DNA from: Bacteroidota bacterium
GTDB taxonomy: Bacteria > Bacteroidota > Ignavibacteria > UBA10030
Reading direction: 5' to 3'
Length of the DNA: 64,000 nucleotides
Assembly: GCA_025454835.1 (NCBI GenBank)
Contig: JALONQ010000011.1
Coordinates: 1 to 64,000 of the forward strand
The number at the start of each line of letters is the position of its first letter. Within the stretch, counting starts at the first letter, position 1. The notes beneath the pieces are model-generated. The model was not told where the DNA came from, ran no database searches, and worked only from the letters and a program-made list of their open reading frames with translations. The position numbers and the translations under genes were made by a program. Positions 38,626 to 49,555 of this stretch are shown here, in pieces.

Positions 38626-38952
38626 TTTTATTTCTATTCCTGATCGTTCAGGCCGTTGCCCTCCTCTGGGGGGTTGCGGCGTCCCGTGCGCGCCGGTCGC
38701 TCTCCGGAGCGGCGTCGCGCCATTCATTCACCCACCCCCACGTCCGCCACGCCGCCGAATCTGCCGGCCTGGTGGTGTCCGGCCGGCAAGGAAGCCCATC
38801 ACGACGAATGTCTTCCCGCTCCTGGCAACTCGCCAGCGCAGGGAGTCTTCCGCGCCGCTCCGGTCAACGATCTACGTTCTCGAAGGCCGTCCATCGGCCG
38901 ACGGGATCCATCGGGCACGGTTCATCGTGTCGATCGCGGACGACCCCCACTT

Positions 38953-40557
38953 ATGCGCAAAGAGATCATCATTAGTTCTACCGCCAACGAACACCGCATT
39001 GCCATCACCGAAGATGGCCGTCTCGCGGAGCTGTTCGTCGAATCGCCCGAAAAAGAACGCAACGTCGGCGATGTCTACCTCGGCCGCGTCGCGAAGGTCA
39101 TGCCCGGCATCCGGGCCGCCTTCGTTGACATTGGCATGAGCCAGGACGCGTTCTTGCACTTCTCCGATGTCGGGGCGATCGAGGAGTTCAGCTCGATGTT
39201 CGACGAGGACGACGAAGATGAAGAAGAGGGGACCTCTCAGCCGTCCGCCCCTGAGCAGCCCACCGGCAACGGTACTCCGGCCCCGGCCGAGGCGGCCTCT
39301 CGCCAGCGCCGGCGCGACGAACGCCCAGCGGAGGTGAACCTCCAGAAGGGACAGGAGATCCTCGTCCAGATCTCGAAGGAAGCCCAGGGCAAGAAGGGGG
39401 TCCGCGTGCGGTCGGCGATCTCGCTTCCCGGCCGGTTCCTTGTTCTGATCCCTTTCGACGGTAAGGTCGGCGTCTCGAAGAAACTGGCGAACTTCAAAGA
39501 GAAGCGCCGCTTGCGCAAGACGGTCCGGTCGATGCTTCCGAAGGGCTTCGGCGCCATCATCCGAACCGTGGCCGAAGGAAAACCCGACGAGCTCTTGAAG
39601 CAGGACCTTGATAGTCTCTTCCAACAATGGGAGAACATCGAAAAGGGCGTGAAGGGGGCGAAGGCTCCAGTGCTCGTGTACAAGGACATGGACACGACTT
39701 CGAGCGTGATCCGCGACCTGTTTCAAGAGGCGGTCGAACGCATCGTCGTCGATGACAAGCGGCTCTTCAAGGAGGTCAAAGCGTACGTCCAGTCGTCTTC
39801 GCCCGACATGGCCGAGCGGATCGAGTTGTACCGCGACCGTGAGCCGATCTTCGACCGGTTCGGGATCGAAAAGGAGTTTCAGTCGTTGTTCGGCAAGAAG
39901 GTCTGGCTGAAGAGCGGCGGCTATCTCTACATCGAGAAGACCGAGGCGATGACGGTGGTTGACGTCAACAGCGGCCGGTACGCGGCGAAGCGGGAGCAGG
40001 AGCTCAACTCCCTCAGGACGGACCTCGAAGCGGCCCGCGAGATCACGCGCCAGCTCCGCCTTCGCGATATCGGCGGGCTAATCGTCATCGACTTCATCGA
40101 CCTCGAGGACGAAAAGAACAAGAAGAAGGTGTACGACGAGATGAAGAAGGAGATGAAGCGGGACCGCGCCAAGATCACGGTCCTGCCGATGACCGAGTTC
40201 GGTCTCGTCCAGATCACGCGACAGCGGATCCGCCAAACCGTCCAGATGAGTTTCAGCGAGGCGTGCCCGACGTGCGCCGGCTCGGGGCTGGTCCAATCCA
40301 AGAACACCACGCTCAACCAGATCGAGCGATGGATCAAGCGGTATTCCACCGACCGGAAGGGCTGGCGTATTGAGTTGCGCGTCAACCCGGCGATCGCCGA
40401 GCCGCTCACGCGCGGAATGTGGAGCCGCATTCGCAAGCTGGAGGTTCAGAACCGTGTGTTGGTCAAGGTCGTCCCCGACCCGAATATCATGTCGGACGAC
40501 TTCAAGTTCTTCTCGCCCAAGGTCGGGCGGGAGATCACCCAGGACTATCAATCCTGA
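38953..40557 (+). CDS. rng: Rne/Rng family ribonuclease (RNase G type)
   Basis: [46 protein letters not shown] zinc-link. Confidence 0.93.
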   Translation: MRKEIIISSTANEHRIAITEDGRLAELFVESPEKERNVGDVYLGRVAKVMPGIRAAFVDIGMSQDAFLHFSDVGAIEEFSSMFDEDDEDEEEGTSQPSAPEQPTGNGTPAPAEAASRQRRRDERPAEVNLQKGQEILVQISKEAQGKKGVRVRSAISLPGRFLVLIPFDGKVGVSKKLANFKEKRRLRKTVRSMLPKGFGAIIRTVAEGKPDELLKQDLDSLFQQWENIEKGVKGAKAPVLVYKDMDTTSSVIRDLFQEAVERIVVDDKRLFKEVKAYVQSSSPDMAERIELYRDREPIFDRFGIEKEFQSLFGKKVWLKSGGYLYIEKTEAMTVVDVNSGRYAAKREQELNSLRTDLEAAREITRQLRLRDIGGLIVIDFIDLEDEKNKKKVYDEMKKEMKRDRAKITVLPMTEFGLVQITRQRIRQTVQMSFSEACPTCAGSGLVQSKNTTLNQIERWIKRYSTDRKGWRIELRVNPAIAEPLTRGMWSRIRKLEVQNRVLVKVVPDPNIMSDDFKFFSPKVGREITQDYQS

Positions 40558-40568
40558 CCGGAGCGCGC

Positions 40569-41213
40569 ATGAAGTTCTTTATCGATACGGCGAACATCGC
40601 CGAGATCCGCGAAGCGGCCTCGCTCGGCGTTCTTGACGGCGTCACGACGAATCCCAGCCTTGTGGCGAAGGAAGGCAAGGACTTCCGAGGCTTGCTCGAA
40701 GAGATCTGCGCCATCGTCGACGGCCCCATCAGTGCCGAGGTGGTCGCGACCGATCTCGACGGCATGCTGAAGGAAGGCCACGACCTCGCGAAGATCCACA
40801 AGAACATCGTCATCAAGCTTCCGTTGATCAAGGAGGGTCTCCGCGCGGCGAAGGTCTTCTCGGAAGAGGGGATCCGCACGAACGTGACCCTGTGCTTCTC
40901 GCCGAACCAGGCGCTGATGGCCGCGAAGGCCGGAGCGACCTACATCAGCCCCTTCATCGGCCGGCTGGACGACATCAGCCAGTCGGGGATGGACCTGATC
41001 CAACAGATCGTGACGATCTATCGGAACTATGGTTATCCGACGCAGGTGCTCGTGGCGAGTGTCCGCCACCCGATGCACGTGGTCGAGGCGGCGATGATCG
41101 GGGCCGATGTTTGCACCATCCCCTTTAAGGTGATCGAACAACTCATTCAGCATCCGCTCACGACCATCGGCCTCGAGAAGTTTCTGGCCGACTGGAACAA
41201 ACGGACCACGTAA
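40569..41213 (+). CDS. Transaldolase / fructose-6-phosphate aldolase family protein
   Basis: [67 protein letters not shown]. Confidence 0.95.
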   Translation: MKFFIDTANIAEIREAASLGVLDGVTTNPSLVAKEGKDFRGLLEEICAIVDGPISAEVVATDLDGMLKEGHDLAKIHKNIVIKLPLIKEGLRAAKVFSEEGIRTNVTLCFSPNQALMAAKAGATYISPFIGRLDDISQSGMDLIQQIVTIYRNYGYPTQVLVASVRHPMHVVEAAMIGADVCTIPFKVIEQLIQHPLTTIGLEKFLADWNKRTT

Positions 41214-41217
41214 GACG

Positions 41218-42312
41218 ATGAAACAGACGGCCTTCAACGCGATCCACAGGGCCCTCGGGGCCAAAATGGTAGAGTTCGGAGGGTTTGAGATGCCGGTGCA
41301 GTACCGAGGCATCATGGAAGAGCACGCCGCCGTGCGGACCGGGGTGGGCGTCTTCGACGTGTCGCACATGGGAGAATTCGAGGTGCGAGGTCCGGGAGCG
41401 CTGTCCTATTTGCAGCGGGTGACGGTCAACGATGTGTCGAAGCTCTCCGACGGCAAGGTGCAGTATTCGGCCATGCCGAACGACAGGGGGGGCATCGTCG
41501 ACGATCTGCTGGTGTACCACTGCGGCGACCGCTACATGCTGGTGGTCAATGCGGCCAACATCGCCAAGGACTTTGCGTGGCTGAAGAGCCAGCTGCCGGC
41601 CGACGCCGAGCTGCGCGATATCAGCGACAGCCTTTCGTTGCTCGCCGTTCAAGGCCCGAAGTCGCGCGAGACGCTGCAGACCTTGACCGACGTTCCCTTG
41701 ACCGACATTCCGTATTACCATTTTCGCAGAGGCACGATCGCCGGTCACGAAGCGGTCATATCGCGTACCGGCTACACGGGCGAACTGGGCTTCGAGTTGT
41801 ACATCGACTCGAGCGAACACACGGGCAAAGAGGTCTGGGACGCCGTGTTCGCGGCGGGGGCCAAGCACGGGATACGGCCGGTCGGGTTGGGCGCGCGCGA
41901 CACGCTGCGGCTTGAGATGGGGTTCATGCTGTACGGCAACGACATTGACGATACGACGACGACGCTCCAGGCAGGCCTGGGCTGGATCACGAAGCCGGCG
42001 AAGGGAGACTTCATCGCAAAAGCGGTGGTCGAGCGGGAGAAGGCCAACGGCGTGCCTCGTCGGCTTGTAGGGTTGACTCTGCCCGAGAAGAACATCGCGC
42101 GTCACGGCTATCCGATCGTGGAAGGCGACAAGGAGGTCGGCGTCGTCACGAGCGGGACCTTTTCGCCGACGCTGCAACGGTCCGTCGCCATGGGTTATGT
42201 GCCGCCGGCGATGAGCCCGGTCGGGTCGGTCGTTTCGGTGCTGATCCGGGGCAAGGCTGTTCCCGCGACGGTGGCGGCGCTCCCCTTCGTGAAGGGGACG
42301 GCGACGCAGTAG
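41218..42312 (+). CDS. gcvT: Aminomethyltransferase (glycine cleavage T protein)
   Basis: [54 protein letters not shown]. Confidence 0.96.
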   Translation: MKQTAFNAIHRALGAKMVEFGGFEMPVQYRGIMEEHAAVRTGVGVFDVSHMGEFEVRGPGALSYLQRVTVNDVSKLSDGKVQYSAMPNDRGGIVDDLLVYHCGDRYMLVVNAANIAKDFAWLKSQLPADAELRDISDSLSLLAVQGPKSRETLQTLTDVPLTDIPYYHFRRGTIAGHEAVISRTGYTGELGFELYIDSSEHTGKEVWDAVFAAGAKHGIRPVGLGARDTLRLEMGFMLYGNDIDDTTTTLQAGLGWITKPAKGDFIAKAVVEREKANGVPRRLVGLTLPEKNIARHGYPIVEGDKEVGVVTSGTFSPTLQRSVAMGYVPPAMSPVGSVVSVLIRGKAVPATVAALPFVKGTATQ

Positions 42313-42351
42313 CGCGCGTTCATGCGGCGATGAATGGCGTCGTGTCCGCCC

Positions 42352-42391
42352 CGGACGCAGAGGACGCCCGGAACGACAGGGACCGTGGGGC
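42352..42391. repeat. Possible decayed 9-nt-periodic repeat, copy F
   Basis: ccccGGACGcagaGGACGcccgGAACGacagGGACC, 9-nt spacing of GGACG. Confidence 0.3.
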
Positions 42392-42480
42392 GTCGACGCG
42401 TGACCGCTCGCGAGTGTGCGATGGACTGGCGAGTGGTGCCATCGATCTCGTTGTCGGTTGGTTGGACCTTGGGAGAAGGC

Positions 42481-43266
42481 ATGAGAATCGAAGTGAGCTT
42501 CAACGCGGCCCAGCTCGATGAGCTGCAGCTCCGCGACAAGAATGTGGTGGTCATCGACGTTCTTCGGGCAAGCACGACCGTCGCCGTGGCGCTTGCAAAC
42601 GGCGCCCGCGAGATCATACCGGTGGCGACGATCGAGTCGGCGGTGAAGATCTCAGGCAGCCTGTTCGGCGAAGTGACGCTGCGCGGCGGCGAACGAAATG
42701 GAAGAATGATCGAGGGATTCAACCTCGGCAATTCGCCGGCGGAGTACACCGATGCGACGGTCCGAGGCAAGTCGATCATCTTCTGCACCACGAATGGGTC
42801 CGTAGCGATGGCGAAGAGCCGCTATGCCCGCCGCCTGTTCGTCGGCTCGTTCGTCAACCTCTCGGCGATCGTCGATGCGATGCTCGAGGACGGCGAGGAC
42901 TACGTGCTGCTCTGTGCCGGGAAGCCGAGCGGGTTGCGTTCTTTCAGCATCGAAGACGCCGTCTGCGCCGGCATGATGATCCAGAAGCTCATCCAGGCCA
43001 AGAAGTTTCCCCTGGACCTGCCGGACGCGTCGCGCGCGGCAGCGACCCTCTACAAGGGGCTCGGACGCTCTCTCTTGAAGCTGCTGAAGCTCAGCGATCA
43101 CGGCCAGTACTTGGCCGAGATCGGTTTTGCCGCCGACCTGAAGTTGTGTGCAGCCGTCGATTCGGTGCCGGTCGTGCCGGTGCAGCAAGGGACGGTCATC
43201 AAGCTTCGAAAGCCGGAGGAGCGGCCGGTCGCCGAGCCAGACCCCGTCCGAACGGAACCTGCTTGA
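42481..43266 (+). CDS. comB: 2-phosphosulfolactate phosphatase family protein (ComB)
   Basis: VVVIDVLRASTTVAVALANGA; GGERNGRMIEGFNLGNSPAEY; CTTNGSVA; CAGKPSGLRSFSIEDAVCAG. Confidence 0.9.
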   Translation: MRIEVSFNAAQLDELQLRDKNVVVIDVLRASTTVAVALANGAREIIPVATIESAVKISGSLFGEVTLRGGERNGRMIEGFNLGNSPAEYTDATVRGKSIIFCTTNGSVAMAKSRYARRLFVGSFVNLSAIVDAMLEDGEDYVLLCAGKPSGLRSFSIEDAVCAGMMIQKLIQAKKFPLDLPDASRAAATLYKGLGRSLLKLLKLSDHGQYLAEIGFAADLKLCAAVDSVPVVPVQQGTVIKLRKPEERPVAEPDPVRTEPA

Positions 43267-43268
43267 AC

Positions 43269-45710
43269 ATGGACGAGCTCCGCAACGAACCGCCCGTCTC
43301 TGCGAGTCGTCCGGCCCGGTCAAAGCCGCATCCGCCGCAGCCCAAGCACCGACGTCAACTCTTCGGGTTTGCGGGCATGGTCCTGTCGATCATGCTGCTC
43401 CTGAGCCTCGTGTCGTATTCGTCGGCCGACCAAGCGAGCGGCGAACTGGCGTTCTGGGACCTGTGGAAGGTCTTCACGAACGACGAAGCGGTCGCGGCCA
43501 AGGCGCAGTCGACGCAGAACTGGCTCGGCCTGCTGGGCGCCATGCTGGCGAACTGGTGGATCAACTCCACGATCGGCTACGCCGTGCTCGTCGTGCCCCT
43601 CTTGCTCTTCGCCTGGTCGCTGCATGTCGTCCTCCCGCGGAACACGCGCCGGCTCATCGCCGTCACCTCGTACACCCTCAGCCTGGCGGTCCTGTTCGCC
43701 GCGTTTGCGGGTACGGTGAAGTACCTGGACGATACGCTCCCGCTCGAGTGGAGCGGCGTGGTCGGTCACTTCGTGTCGCATATCGCCATCCAAGTGGTCG
43801 GGCTCGTTGGTACCTTCGTCGTGCTTGCTGCCGTAACGATCACCGTCCTCGTCCTCATGCTGGATCTGGACCTCCCGCTCCTCTTCCGCCGTTTGCAGGT
43901 GGCGCTCGCAAAAGGCGGCGATACGATCAGCGTGCAATGGGACGTGTTGCAGGCGAAACGATCAGCGGCAGCAGAAAGACCGGTCGAGATCAAACGACCG
44001 GACGCGGAAGCGTCGCCTTCCCGGCCCGCCCCGCTGGGCCCCGCTGATCGCCCACGGCCGGCCTCGCCGCCCGTGGCTGCTCCCGTCGTCACGCCCGCTC
44101 CCACACCGGTTCGGCAAGCGCCCGTCGGGTCGGCCGAAGAGCTGCGACTCGACATCCAGGACCGTGTTCAGGAAGAAGAAGTGAACCTGGACGAGGAGGA
44201 ACGTGAGGTTGGGGCGGAGGAAGAGATCGACTACGTCTTCCCGTCGGTGGAGCTGCTCGACAGCCACCGCGCCAGCGAGGACGTGGACGAGCAGGAATTG
44301 AAAGCGAACGCCGAACTGCTTCGGGCCAAGCTGGCGGATTTCGGTGTCGAGATCGAGAGCGTGTCGGTCACGCCAGGGCCTGTCGTGACCTTGTACGAGC
44401 TCGTGCCGGCCACCGGCGTCAAGATCAGCCGTATCGAGAGTCTCCAGGACGATATCGCGTTGGCCCTCAAGGCCCGAGGGATCCGCATTATCGCGCCCAT
44501 CCCCGGCAAGGGGACGGTCGGCGTCGAGATCCCGAACCATCATCCGGCTCTCGTCACGATCCGCAGCGTTCTGAACTCGGCCAAGTATCGCGATGCGAAG
44601 GCGGCGCTGCCCGTGGCGCTCGGGAAGACCATCTCGGGCGAGGTGTACGTCGACGACCTCGCGAAGATGCCGCACCTTCTGATCGCCGGCTCGACTGGAT
44701 CGGGAAAGAGCGTTGGCATCAACACGATCATGGCCAGCCTGCTCTACCGGCTGCATCCGAGCGACCTGAAGTTCGCCATCATCGACCCGAAGAAGATCGA
44801 GCTGACCCTCTACACCAAGCTCCGCAAGCACTTCCTGCAGGTCTCGCCCGACATCGACGAAGAGATCGTCACGCAGCCGCAGAACGCCGTGCTGCTGCTT
44901 AAAGGGCTCGAGCTCGAGATGGAAGGGCGGTACGATCGTCTCGCGGCGGCGGGCGTCCGGAACATCGCCGACTACAACGAGCGCTTCAAGCAGGGGCGGT
45001 TCCACGACACAGAGACGATCAAGCACAGAAAGCTCCCGTACATCGTCGTGATCGTGGATGAGCTCGCGGACCTGATGCTCACGGCGGCGCGCGACGTCGA
45101 AGAACCGATCGCCCGATTGGCACAGCTGGCGCGTGCCGTGGGGATCCATCTCGTTCTGGCGACGCAACGGCCGTCGGTGGATGTCATCACGGGCGTCATC
45201 AAAGCCAACTTCCCGGCGCGCCTCGCGTATCAGGTGGCCTCGAAGATCGACTCGCGCACCATCCTCGACATGAACGGAGCCGACCAGTTGCTCGGCAACG
45301 GCGATCTGCTCTATCTGCCGCCGGGCGGGTCGAAACCCATCCGGATGCAGAACGCGTACATCTCGACGGACGAGGTGGAGCGTCTGACGAACCACATCGG
45401 CAAGCAACGGGGCTTCAGCGCTCCCGCGACCCTCCCGTCGGCGCTGGAACGAAAGCGGGCGGGAAGCGGCGGCAGCAGCGGAGACCGGGACGAACTCTTC
45501 GAAGAGGCCGCGCGGATCATCGTTCGCCACCAACAAGGGTCGGTGTCGCTGCTGCAGCGCCGGCTGAAGGTCGGCTACTCGCGCGCGGCGCGGCTCGTCG
45601 ACGAATTGGAGACGGCCGGCATCGTTGGGCCGTTCGACGGCAGCAAAGCCCGTCAAGTGATGGTGGAATCGGAAGCGGACCTCGAAGCGATCCTCAACAA
45701 CCTCCCATGA
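43269..45710 (+). CDS. ftsK: DNA translocase FtsK/SpoIIIE
   Basis: N-terminal TM segments; Walker A GSTGSGKSVGIN; C-terminal winged-helix QQGSVSLLQRRLKVGYSRAARLVDELE. Confidence 0.96.
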   Translation: MDELRNEPPVSASRPARSKPHPPQPKHRRQLFGFAGMVLSIMLLLSLVSYSSADQASGELAFWDLWKVFTNDEAVAAKAQSTQNWLGLLGAMLANWWINSTIGYAVLVVPLLLFAWSLHVVLPRNTRRLIAVTSYTLSLAVLFAAFAGTVKYLDDTLPLEWSGVVGHFVSHIAIQVVGLVGTFVVLAAVTITVLVLMLDLDLPLLFRRLQVALAKGGDTISVQWDVLQAKRSAAAERPVEIKRPDAEASPSRPAPLGPADRPRPASPPVAAPVVTPAPTPVRQAPVGSAEELRLDIQDRVQEEEVNLDEEEREVGAEEEIDYVFPSVELLDSHRASEDVDEQELKANAELLRAKLADFGVEIESVSVTPGPVVTLYELVPATGVKISRIESLQDDIALALKARGIRIIAPIPGKGTVGVEIPNHHPALVTIRSVLNSAKYRDAKAALPVALGKTISGEVYVDDLAKMPHLLIAGSTGSGKSVGINTIMASLLYRLHPSDLKFAIIDPKKIELTLYTKLRKHFLQVSPDIDEEIVTQPQNAVLLLKGLELEMEGRYDRLAAAGVRNIADYNERFKQGRFHDTETIKHRKLPYIVVIVDELADLMLTAARDVEEPIARLAQLARAVGIHLVLATQRPSVDVITGVIKANFPARLAYQVASKIDSRTILDMNGADQLLGNGDLLYLPPGGSKPIRMQNAYISTDEVERLTNHIGKQRGFSAPATLPSALERKRAGSGGSSGDRDELFEEAARIIVRHQQGSVSLLQRRLKVGYSRAARLVDELETAGIVGPFDGSKARQVMVESEADLEAILNNLP

Positions 45711-46345
45711 CCATGATCCGAAGCTTCGTCGCGCTGGCCTGTGTGGCCGCGACCGCGGCGGCCCAGCCGCTGCCGTCCGTCAAAGAGATCACGGAACGGA
45801 TGCAGCGCCGGTACGAGATGGTGGATGACGCGCGCGCCGAATTCACCCAGACGATCAAGCTCGGCTACGCGAACGTTGAGCAATCGTTCGAGGGTTCGCT
45901 CGCTTTCAAGAAGCCGAACCGCTACCGGCTGGAATCGGAGCATCAGACGGTCGTCACCGACGGAGTCACCGTGTGGGCGTATGCGCCGGCGAACCGGCAG
46001 GTGATCGTCGACCGATACAAGGAACAGCGCAATTCCGTCTCGCCCGAGGAGTTCCTCCTGAGCCTTCCGACGAGCTACTACGCGACGGTGGTTGGCCGCG
46101 AAGCGCTGGACGGCGGGTCCGCAGCGGTGTTGAAACTCCTTCCGAAGGATGACCGGTCCTTCATTCGCAGCGTTCGGCTTTGGGTGCTGGAAACCTCCTC
46201 CGAAGTTCGGAGGATTCAGATCATGGACCAAAATGAGACGGAGACCTTGTATCGTATCTCGTCGATCCGTCTGAATACGAACGTGTCCGACGCGACCTTT
46301 CAGTTCTCGGCCCCGTCCGGCACGGAGGTTGTGGACCTTCGCTGA
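45707..46345 (+). CDS. lolA: Outer-membrane lipoprotein carrier protein LolA
   Basis: Signal peptide; FTQTIKLGYANVEQSFEGSLAFKKPNRYRLES; ATGA overlap with ftsK. Confidence 0.88.
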   Translation: MTMIRSFVALACVAATAAAQPLPSVKEITERMQRRYEMVDDARAEFTQTIKLGYANVEQSFEGSLAFKKPNRYRLESEHQTVVTDGVTVWAYAPANRQVIVDRYKEQRNSVSPEEFLLSLPTSYYATVVGREALDGGSAAVLKLLPKDDRSFIRSVRLWVLETSSEVRRIQIMDQNETETLYRISSIRLNTNVSDATFQFSAPSGTEVVDLR

Positions 46346-46357
46346 TCGACCGTCACC

Positions 46358-47383
46358 GTGAACGCCCGAGCCATCGTCCGCAATCTCGCCAGCTTTGCCC
46401 TGGCCGGTGTCTTTCTCTACCTGGCCTTCCGCGACACCGACTTTGCCTCGCTTTGGTCGACCATGTTGCAGGCCGACCTGGGCTGGGTCCTGTCGCTCGT
46501 TCCCATCGTCGTGCTCAGCCATTGGATACGGGCCGTTCGATGGCGGTATCTCCTGATGCCTTTCAAGGAACGACCGTCCTACCGGAACATGTTCTCGGCC
46601 GTCATGCTGGGCTACGCCGTGAACAACATCCTCCCGCGGGTGGGAGAGGTGGTTCGCGGCGTCGTCATCGGCAAGCTGGAGCAGATCTCGCGCAGCTCGG
46701 CCTTTGGGACGGTCGTCATTGAACGGATACTGGACTTCCTGACCTTCTCTTTCCTCGTCGGCGCGACGGTTTCGATCTATCCTTCGGCGATCGATCCATT
46801 CGTCGATGATCCTGCGGCGTGGCGTCCGATCTTCCTGGCGGCTTCGATTGGCGCCGTCGTCGTCTTTTTCTTCCTCTTCATCAAGCTCGAAGCGCTCGTG
46901 ACGTTCGTGTCGCGCTATCGTCATCGTTTTCCGATGGGTGCTGGCGAGCGCATCGGACGTATCCTGGACTCGTTCGTATCGGGGTTAAGCGTGGCCCACC
47001 TCAGACGCACCTGGCCGATGGTGCTCGGTTGGAGCCTGGCGATGTGGTTCTTCTACGCGTTGGGTCTGTACGTGCCGTTCTTCATGTTCGATTCCATCGC
47101 GGCGCTCAACCTCGGCTTCGGGGAGGCGGTCGTCCTCCTCGTGATCTCGTCGGTGGCATGGGCGTTGCCGGCCCCCGGTGCGATGGGGACATACCACTCG
47201 TTCCTGACGATCGCGATGGTCAAACTTTATGGCGCCGATCCCACCGCGGCGCTCGGGCTCTCGGTCATCACGCATGAGGTGGGCTACGTGCTCGTCATGG
47301 CCATCGGCGCCTACTACTACGTGGCCGACCATGGCCGCGTCGGCTCGATGACCTCCAACGAATCCTCCTCTTCAGGCTCATGA
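46358..47383 (+). CDS. UPF0104/LPG-synthetase-like flippase membrane protein (GTG start)
   Basis: VLSHWIRAVRWRYLL; YAVNNILPRVGEVVRG; PAPGAMGTYHSFL. Confidence 0.85.
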   Translation: MNARAIVRNLASFALAGVFLYLAFRDTDFASLWSTMLQADLGWVLSLVPIVVLSHWIRAVRWRYLLMPFKERPSYRNMFSAVMLGYAVNNILPRVGEVVRGVVIGKLEQISRSSAFGTVVIERILDFLTFSFLVGATVSIYPSAIDPFVDDPAAWRPIFLAASIGAVVVFFFLFIKLEALVTFVSRYRHRFPMGAGERIGRILDSFVSGLSVAHLRRTWPMVLGWSLAMWFFYALGLYVPFFMFDSIAALNLGFGEAVVLLVISSVAWALPAPGAMGTYHSFLTIAMVKLYGADPTAALGLSVITHEVGYVLVMAIGAYYYVADHGRVGSMTSNESSSSGS

Positions 47384-49551
47384 AACAGGTCGCTCAGTAC
47401 GTCAAGTCGGGCTCGGTGGTCGTGCTGGATGTGCCGCCGCCATCCGTCGCCTCGGGCCAGGTGCTCGTCCGCGTGCACGCGTCCGTCATCAGTATCGGCA
47501 CGGAACGATCGTCGGTCACGGAACGGTCGCAATCGCTGCTCACGAAGGCGCGCAAGAACCCCGAACTGGTGGCAAGGGTCCTCGAGCAGGTCCGCCAACA
47601 AGGCCTCGGCGCCACGGTCCGGCGCGTGCGCGGCCGGCTTGAATCGTGGACACCGCTCGGCTACTCGGCCGCGGGTGTGGTGGAGGAGGTGGGGCGGGCC
47701 GTGACCGGGTTGGCTCCCGGCGACCGTGTCGCGTGCGCCGGCGCGGGTTACGCGAGTCACGCCGAATGGATCGCCGTTCCGAAGAACCTGTGTGTACGCA
47801 TGCCCGACGACGTCTCGTTCGAGGATGCGGCGTACACGACGATCGGCGCGATCGCGCTGCAGGGCGTCAGGCAGACGCAGCCGAACCTGGGTGATGTCGT
47901 GGCCGTCATCGGCCTCGGGCTCGTCGGCTTGCTCACGGTGCAATTGCTGAAGGCGAACGGATGTGTCGTCATCGGGATCGATCCCGATCCCGAGGCCGTA
48001 CGTCGGGCCAAGCAACTCGGCGCTGATGCCGCTCTCGTTCGGCAGGACGATGTCAAGCGCCTGGTCGGCGCGCGCAGCGGCCATCTGGGGGCCGATGCCG
48101 TGCTGATCACCGCGGCAACGAAGAGCGATGATCCGGTGCGTTTGGCCGGCGAGATCGCCAGGGACCGCGCACGCGTCGTGCTGGTCGGCGACGTGGGATT
48201 ACAGCTCCCCCGCGGACCGTACTACATGAAAGAACTCGATTTTCGGTTGTCGCGCTCGTACGGTCCGGGTCGCTACGACCCTTCGTACGAAGAAGAAGGC
48301 AGAGACTATCCGGCGGGGTACGTGCGTTGGACCGAACGTCGCAACATGGAGGAGTTCCTCCGTTTGGTCCGGTCGGCCGCCGTGACCCCCGCGTCGCTGA
48401 CGACGCATCGGCACTCCATTGATGATGCCGCAGGCGCGTATGCGCTCCTCTCCGGCGGGTCGAAGGAGAGATCGGTCCGCCCGTTCGGAGTTGTGCTGGA
48501 GTATCCGGATTCGGCCGTTCCGGCGAAACGTCCAAAGGCGGCTCGCAAGGCCGCGGCGGCGGCATCCGATGCTCTTGCCATCGGGTTCATCGGCGCCGGG
48601 AGCTTCGCGCAGTCGATGCTGCTGCCACCCCTGCAGCAGCAGAAGGGTGTGCGACTCCTCGGCGTGTGCAATGCCACGGGGATGAGCACCAAGAACGTGG
48701 CGAGCCAATTCGGCATTCGCTCGGCCTTCGCCAGCGTGGCGGAGCTTCTTCAGGAGCCGGAGATCGGCACCGTCGTCATCGCGTCGCGCCACGGCGCGCA
48801 CGGTGCCCAGGTGCTCGCAGCCTTGAAGGCCGGGAAGCATGTGTTCGTCGAGAAACCGCTCGCGATGCTGCCGGAAGAGTTGGACGAGATCGAAAGATTC
48901 TACCGATCTCTCCCTGAACGACGGCGCCCGATGCTGATGGTGGGGTTCAACCGACGCTTCGCACCCTCGATCGGCGACATTCGCGAGTTCTTCGCCGACG
49001 TGACATCGCCGTTGACGGTATTGTACCGCGTGAACGCGGGACAGGTGCCGTTGACGCATTGGACGCGGAGCCCACACGATGGCGGAGGACGCATCGTCGG
49101 AGAAGTATGCCACTTCGTCGACCTTGCAGGCTCCCTTGTCGGCTCGGATCCGGTCCGCGTGCATGCCGAGGCGGTCGGGGCCGATCGCAGCACGAGCGAG
49201 GATGATTCCCTGGTAGCGACGCTCCGGTTCAGCAACGGCTCGACGGCATCGATCGCCTATTTGGCGACAGGGGATGCCTCGATCCCGAAGGAACATCTCT
49301 TCATTTCCGGCGGCGGCCGCACGGCCATCGTCGACAATTTCCAAGCGGTCTCGTTGGCCTCGGGTGGCGCCATAAGGGAGAAGAAGCGGGCGACCGTCGA
49401 CAAAGGCCACCGCGCCGAGATCGCAGCGTTCGCGGAGGCGCTTCGGATCGGCGGTCCGGCGCCCATTCCGTTTGACACGCTTGTTCGGTCGACCCGCGCG
49501 ACCTTCCTCATCGAGGAATCGATCCGCCGCGGCGTGTCGGTCGACCTCTGA
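47380..49551 (+). CDS. Bi-domain oxidoreductase: zinc-type MDR alcohol dehydrogenase plus Gfo/Idh/MocA
   Basis: N-terminal MDR (SAAGVVEEVG, VIGLGLVGLL); C-terminal IGFIGAGSFAQSMLLPPL and HVFVEKPLAM. Confidence 0.9.
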   Translation: MKQVAQYVKSGSVVVLDVPPPSVASGQVLVRVHASVISIGTERSSVTERSQSLLTKARKNPELVARVLEQVRQQGLGATVRRVRGRLESWTPLGYSAAGVVEEVGRAVTGLAPGDRVACAGAGYASHAEWIAVPKNLCVRMPDDVSFEDAAYTTIGAIALQGVRQTQPNLGDVVAVIGLGLVGLLTVQLLKANGCVVIGIDPDPEAVRRAKQLGADAALVRQDDVKRLVGARSGHLGADAVLITAATKSDDPVRLAGEIARDRARVVLVGDVGLQLPRGPYYMKELDFRLSRSYGPGRYDPSYEEEGRDYPAGYVRWTERRNMEEFLRLVRSAAVTPASLTTHRHSIDDAAGAYALLSGGSKERSVRPFGVVLEYPDSAVPAKRPKAARKAAAAASDALAIGFIGAGSFAQSMLLPPLQQQKGVRLLGVCNATGMSTKNVASQFGIRSAFASVAELLQEPEIGTVVIASRHGAHGAQVLAALKAGKHVFVEKPLAMLPEELDEIERFYRSLPERRRPMLMVGFNRRFAPSIGDIREFFADVTSPLTVLYRVNAGQVPLTHWTRSPHDGGGRIVGEVCHFVDLAGSLVGSDPVRVHAEAVGADRSTSEDDSLVATLRFSNGSTASIAYLATGDASIPKEHLFISGGGRTAIVDNFQAVSLASGGAIREKKRATVDKGHRAEIAAFAEALRIGGPAPIPFDTLVRSTRATFLIEESIRRGVSVDL

Positions 49552-49555
49552 GCCC

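Noticed and set aside
38487-38975. 162-aa plus-strand ORF across SRP RNA and the rng leader
   Set aside because: Covers a recognised ncRNA and has no protein-like composition.
43962-45656. 564-aa minus-strand ORF antisense to ftsK
   Set aside because: Codon-bias artefact opposite a highly conserved gene; His/Asp/Arg-rich translation with no domain.
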